Origin: Nannobrachium achirus
Lineage: Eukaryota > Chordata > Actinopteri > Myctophiformes > Myctophidae
Assembly (NCBI GenBank): GCA_963921795.1
Contig: OY997644.1
Span: 1,111,334-1,175,333, forward strand
DNA: 64,000 bases
Direction: 5' to 3'
Of this stretch, positions 11,516-64,000 are shown piece by piece. Below the pieces are notes generated by a model. It had not been told where the DNA came from. It worked only from the letters and a program-made list of their open reading frames with translations, and searched no databases. The first letter of the stretch is position 1. Every line of letters begins with the position of its first letter. Both the position numbers and the translations under genes were made by a program.

Positions 11516-12737
11516 AATCAGTACAGTGAATAGAAATGTCACATAATATTTTAAGCTGGTATTTGAAAAATGTGCTTGTCCTTGACATTTGGAGGGGGTC
11601 CGTGAGGCTAATTCTGCTCCTCCTGGACTCTCGCATTCTTGGCAGAAATGACAAGTCACAATACAAGGTGGTGAAAGAACACAGAACATTACAGTCCATG
11701 GCTATTTTCAGAGCCTTTGAAGCCTGAAATGAGGGCGAGCTTGAGTCAACCACAATAGGTTCTGTGAAACAAATCCCATTTGTGGGAATTGGCATTGATA
11801 CTATTGGGGGTTTTGGCTGAACAGGTTTAATAGGCTATGGAGGCATTCGGTTAATAGTTACAGAATATGTAAACATATTTTTGGTTCTGTTACCATATAG
11901 TCTTTTTTGGGACCAAGTGGGGGAGTAACCCAGTCCCATGAATGAAAGACTCATTCTGTATAAGACTGCACCTTATTCCGAAGCCTAGCTTATACTTAGA
12001 AAACCAGTAAGACACCCTAAGGGCGAGAAGAGACCTCGCCCTAAAACAACAGAGATTGACACAATATGTCCATATATGGGCATTCCCAGATATGGGCTTA
12101 ATATTGATGACATCAGGGACCTCCGTATATGGGCATAAAAGGGACAAGGATGGAATTCATTTGCAAGTGTGACTTGTGTCATGATGAGTCATGACAACCA
12201 ACCTTTTGGTCAAAACTTAATTAAACGTTGAAGCGGCATTTGAGAGGATTTGCTTGTCATGCGTGCGTGTGTGAAAGAATGAATTATTATGAATTCTTTG
12301 ATCAAAGTAATCGATACAGTGGCTTGGCGGGTAGATAAAGGGAGCTGTTAACACCGTTTTATCTGGGGTGTAGCTTTACTCCGATGAAGCCCAGGATTGT
12401 GGCGGGACCATTCAGTGTGTCACTCTATTGTGTGCAACCCTCGCCAGTGGCTGTAGCTCAACCCTGGATATTACAAGATACTTATCAGCTCCGTCTAACA
12501 GCGTGGAAAGGGGACAGAGGGAGCCGGACAAAGGCTGTTTCTCTCTATCTCTGAGAATCCTAATTGTCTGGTTTTCTCATGTCGCTAAATGAGTGTTACC
12601 CTCCTTTTCATCCAAAGCTGCCCAGCCCTGAAACTCTCCCGTTTCCTGGCATGGCTCCGGAAAGTGGCCCTGCTTTCGGCTGTCCCTCTGTCACACCTAT
12701 GGCATATGAATTTATAATAATGTGTACGTGTGTGTGT
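11516..12737. other. Intron; one Helitron-like fragment, otherwise unassigned
   Basis: At about 11998-12140 there is CCAGTAAGACACCC with a CTAAGGGCGAG-type hairpin and CCATATATGGGCAT motifs, related to 18024-18660. The rest shows no frame or element end that I recognise. Confidence 0.4.
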
Positions 12738-12990
12738 TAGGGCATTGACCAAATATTCGAATATTCGAATATTGGAATATCAAAGTCACAATTCGACGTT
12801 GTTCACCGAAGTTGAATATTCGCTTCTTTTAAAATTTGTATTGTTTTCTCTTAAAATATATAGTTTATAAAGCTTGGCTACAGTAGATAGGAAGTCATAA
12901 GAATGAGTTGTCAATGCCCCTGGTGGACGAATTTGTTAATGCTCTATACCAGGGGTTCTCAAACCTGTTTAGGCCGTGACCCCCAAAATA
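12738..12990 (-). mobile_element. hAT-like MITE fragment, TAGGGCATTCACG family
   Basis: It starts TAGGGCATTGACCAAATATTCG, the complement of the right end of the element at 47173-47643, and follows that element's body to the CAGGGGTTCTCAAACC region, where a (GT)n tract replaces the rest. Confidence 0.65.
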
Positions 12991-12994
12991 AACA

Positions 12995-13000
12995 TATTTG

Positions 13001-13045
<45 letters not shown>

Positions 13046-13050
13046 CGTGT
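12995..13050. repeat. (GT)n microsatellite
   Basis: A (GT)n run of about 45 bp followed by GCGTGCGTGT. Confidence 0.9.
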
Positions 13051-13575
13051 AGCCCAGCGCATGCTCTAATGATTTAGCTAGGGCGCCCGAGTCTGCGACC
13101 TTCGGGGTCGCCACAGCGGCCAAATCAAGTTGGGCTCCCATTGACTTTCTATACAGGAGGAAAATACCCAGAAAAACAATCTGCTTTAAGTAGGATGTGA
13201 GGGGTCTGACTAGTGGTTTGTCATGATTCTGAATCCATTGCAAGCATTTGTTTTGCTCACGAAACATTCCTTGGGCTACAAAGGGCCCCACAAAACGATG
13301 GTTTAGTGATGGGTCATCACTTGCCACAGTTTTGTGGGTGTTTTGTGGGGCCATTTGTTGCCCATGGAATATGTTTTGTGCAAAACAAATGCTTGCACTG
13401 GATTCAGAATCATGACAAACCCCTAGTTAGACCCCTCACATCCTACTTAAAGCAGATTTGTATTCCCTCCTGTAGTATAGCGTATAGAAAGTCGATGGGA
13501 GCCCAACTTTATTCGGCCGCTGTGGCGACCCCAAAGGTCCCCCGCCCTAGCTAAATCATTAGAGCATGCCCTGGG
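13048..13575. mobile_element. Long foldback with shared inner module
   Basis: The outer arms (GCATGCTCTAATGATTTAGC on the left, its complement near 13546-13568) enclose the module TCATGATTCTGAATCCATTG / CTACTTAAAGCAGATTT. The same inner module recurs at 21765-22440, 23040-23465 and 48150-48715. Confidence 0.7.
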
Positions 13576-13752
13576 ATGCATCTGTGCAAAATGTGGCGCT
13601 TTTAGATTGATGAGCACAAAAAAAACCTAAGGCCCCCCGACTAAGCCAGAGATTGAGTCAGGAACCTTCCATTTCCAAGACAGCCTCACCTCCTGAACCA
13701 CTAACGCTGTATTAATCCATCCTCAAGATGTTACTGTGTACATCATGTAGGT

Positions 13753-14151
13753 CATACATGGGCAACTGGCGGCCCAGGGGCCACATGCGGCCCTCACCTT
13801 CACTTAATGCGGCCCACAGGTTAACATCTGAATACTGATATATTATTGATTTCAGCTGTTACAATTCCAAACATGCAAACATGACCCGCTTTAATTACAG
13901 TCTATATTAGTAGCTTAATGACATATACAGTAAATGCATTGGAAATTAAATAAAAAGTTAACTTTTCAGGATTCCAATTCAAAAATAGCAAAAATAGCAG
14001 ATCTACAAGCTCAAAACGCGTCACACTGCGACACGTTTTGAGCTTGTATATCAGCTATTTTTGCTATTTTTGACTGTATATGCATTGTGGCCCTCTGGAG
14101 TGAGTGTCAAAATATAGTGGCCCTCTCCATCATCAAAGTTGCCCACCCCTG
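13753..14151. mobile_element. hAT-like MITE, CAGGGGTGGGCAAC family
   Basis: The ends are CATACATGGGCAAC and GTTGCCCACCCCTG. The 8-bp TSD ATGTAGGT is exact at 13745-13752 and 14152-14159. It contains the GCAGATCTACAAGCTC hairpin (about 13986-14068) with an AACGCGTC/GACACGTT tip. Confidence 0.88.
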
Positions 14152-14266
14152 ATGTAGGTTAAGGATTTAGAGAGGAAAACTGGACACAGGTCAATTTTTA
14201 CTATCAAAGCAGAATTAACGCTTCAGATTCCAGTGAGCCAAGGAAATTCAAATAAGGAAAGGACAC

Positions 14267-14881
14267 AGGGGCGTGTTTTGGCTCCACGGCCATCCGCCAT
14301 GACACTCTCGGTGGCAAAACTAGCACCGGAGGTTCGGTGAATAACATTGGAGTCTATGAGCGCCGGCTGGGGCAGCTCATGAACAAAAAATAATTCTGAA
14401 CGATAGACCTTTATAAAATACTCAGCTCAGGAATATAAAAGAAAACATGTCACACATTGTTTTCTGCTGTGTTGCTTTTCGGTGAGTACACTGTATACCA
14501 TTATAGAGGCATCTAAAGAGCACAATTTAAGTTTCTGAACTAGCTAGTATCGCGAGACTCTCCACCATTCCCTGTCTGGAATCCAAATCTCGCGGTAGCT
14601 CCGAGACAGAAACTATACTTGCTGCTGTTTAGCTGCCTCAATAAAATTATGCACTGTGCACATCGAAAAGCAAGTGATTGTAAAAATACCTGTGATGTGA
14701 CTTCTTTTATATTCCTGGAGCGATTATACAACAAAGGTCTCTATCGTTCAGAACATTTTTTTGTTCATGAGCTGTCCCAGCCGAAGCTTATAGACGCTAA
14801 TGTTATTCACCGAACTTCCGGTGCCAGTTTTGCCACCGAAAGTGTCATGGCGGATAGGCGTGGTCACCAACGCGTCACCGG
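14267..14881. mobile_element. Foldback, arms about 130 bp
   Basis: The left arm (GAATAACATTGGAGTCTATG, GGGGCAGCTCATGAAC) pairs with 14740-14865 (GTTCATGAGCTGTCCC). The central part is unique AT-rich DNA. Confidence 0.65.
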
Positions 14882-15090
14882 GTGACTTCTCCTCGTAGTC
14901 TTCTTGCAGGGAGCCAGGAAGTCACTTAACGAGCGTATGGCCTGGCCAGCTGGCGTGGCGGCCCGGGCACCTAGGCTGCTAATGACAGCGTGTTGCGAGT
15001 TCCACTCCCGATGCTGCGCGTCACTCCCCATCTCTCTATCCCCGTTTCCTGACTACTGTATCCTATCTAATAAAGGCAGAAAAAGCTAAA
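14882..15090 (+). mobile_element. SINE-like 3' fragment
   Basis: It ends TCTCTATCCCCGTTTCCTG and TCTAATAAAGGCAGAAAAAG, like the tail of the SINE at 7388-7500, followed by (AT)n. The open frame here has no exon-like features. Confidence 0.4.
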
Positions 15091-15118
15091 GATATATATA
15101 TATATATATATATATATA
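15089..15118. repeat. (AT)n microsatellite
   Basis: About 14 AT dinucleotides. Confidence 0.9.
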
Positions 15119-15383
15119 CTAGTCCTTACCCGTTCAAAGATATGAGCCCTGAAATGATGTGCAGTGTGTGGGTTATGGGATCTGCACTGTGCACACAGTA
15201 TATGAGGGATGGAAAGTAACTTTAACTGGTGCTTGCATGATAATATGTAGGAGCATCAATGTAAGAAATACCCGTTTCGTTTAATGGCTACAGAGATACT
15301 GTGTACCGATCTGCATGATTTTTGGACAAAATCTGTAACAGGGCCAGACAACAGACCCCCCCCGCCCGCCCGCCCACCCGCCT

Positions 15384-15472
<89 letters not shown>
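15384..15472. repeat. (CA)n microsatellite
   Basis: About 44 CA units with one CG interruption, after a C-rich stretch at 15356-15383. Confidence 0.95.
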
Positions 15473-15475
<3 letters not shown>

Positions 15476-15689
15476 CTGGTTAAACATGTTGCCTCATGCT
15501 AGATGCAGAATAGATATGCCTCAAGCTAGATGCAGAATAGATATAGATACACCATAAAAATGCTAATATACAGCATATGATTTGTGAAAGTGACAAACGG
15601 GCTTCACAGTTATGTTAGGTGTGTTCATATGCTAATGGTGATGCGATTTCAGATCAATTGCTCCAGCCACTGAGGAGAAACACTGTGAC

Positions 15690-15701
15690 AGACACTCACT
15701 C

Positions 15702-15746
<45 letters not shown>
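15690..15746. repeat. (CAGA)n microsatellite
   Basis: About 13 CAGA units, 98 bp before exon 1. Confidence 0.95.
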
Positions 15747-15764
15747 TTTGGAAAATTAGATGTT

Positions 15765-15765
<1 letters not shown>

Positions 15766-15812
<47 letters not shown>
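15766..15812. repeat. (AT)n microsatellite next to exon 1
   Basis: About 23 AT units, ending 31 bp before the exon 1 acceptor. Confidence 0.95.
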
Positions 15813-15843
15813 CCTATATAATAACCAGTGCATTTTCTTCCAG

Positions 15844-63880
<48,037 letters not shown>

Positions 63881-63898
63881 GTGAGTTCTTTAAGTCAT

Positions 63899-64000
63899 TG
63901 CTTCTCAAAGTGGGGTTCGGGGACCCCCAGGGGTCCTTGAGGGAGTTCCAGGGGGTCCCCAGCTCAATGATGGTGAACCAAATGGACCCTTATGGGTATG
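63899..64000. mobile_element. hAT-like MITE, left part, cut by window end
   Basis: TTGCTTCTCAAAGTGGGGTT, then GGGGTCCCCAGCTCAATGATG, resembles the element at 41349-41753. It starts 18 bp after exon 23. Confidence 0.6.

Noticed and set aside
11253..11795. 180-codon minus-strand frame with CLSVCLSV repeats
   Set aside because: Translation of the (GACA)n tract.
14904..15089. Possible exon after ttcttgcag
   Set aside because: The translation has no Cys pattern or D-domain motif, ends in a SINE-like AATAAAG tail, and its phase was not shown to fit exon 1.
15281..15502. Poly-Cys/Val and poly-Thr/His frames over CA/GT tracts, here and at 25753, 60556 and 62664
   Set aside because: Dinucleotide repeats read as CVCV or THTH in every copy; not genes.

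Overview
The window is teleost-fish nuclear DNA. The evidence is a spliced vertebrate gene whose introns are crowded with typical fish repeats: hAT-like MITEs with 8-bp target-site duplications (TSDs), TTAA-flanked MITEs, tRNA-derived SINEs, a non-LTR retrotransposon fragment, Helitrons, long (CA/GT)n tracts and minisatellites. The species cannot be named from sequence alone.

One protein-coding gene is visible, on the + strand, and it runs off both ends of the window. Twenty-three exons (15844 to 63880) join in one open frame of about 2,450 codons with consistent splice phases. In order they encode the end of a TIL-type segment and a von Willebrand D domain (VWD3 and C8, exons 1-8), an AbfB-like beta-trefoil (exons 9-10), a Cys-rich linker (exons 11-12), a 1,393-codon Pro/Thr/Ser mucin exon (exon 13), a Cys-rich segment (exon 14), a second D assembly (VWD, C8, TIL; exons 15-20) and three C-terminal Cys-rich repeats (exons 21-23). 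This order is that of otogelin (otog), a secreted glycoprotein of the acellular membranes of the inner ear. The signal peptide, D1 and D2 domains must lie upstream and the C-terminal cystine knot downstream.

Layout. 1-15.8 kb: an intron, or 5' flank, made almost wholly of repeats; I found no exon there. 15.8-34 kb: D3 and AbfB exons, each intron filled with MITEs. 34-42 kb: introns with hAT insertions, a 27-bp minisatellite touching exon 11, and a Helitron nested in older repeat. 42-46.2 kb: the mucin exon with three in-frame repeat arrays. 46.2-57.4 kb: D4 exons, plus a 67-bp minisatellite that copies the 3' end and splice donor of exon 18 39 times. 57.4-64 kb: C-terminal exons, a second Helitron closely related to the first, and a probable third, short one that ends 32 bp from exon 23.

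The most unusual non-genic pattern is a short palindrome with arms reading about AAATAGCAGATCTACAAGCTC. It occurs more than 30 times inside repeats with at least six unrelated sets of termini, and its tip sequence differs between copies while staying self-complementary. A second, larger palindromic module behaves the same way in four foldbacks. No bacterial features, CRISPR arrays, rRNA genes or intact tRNA genes were seen.
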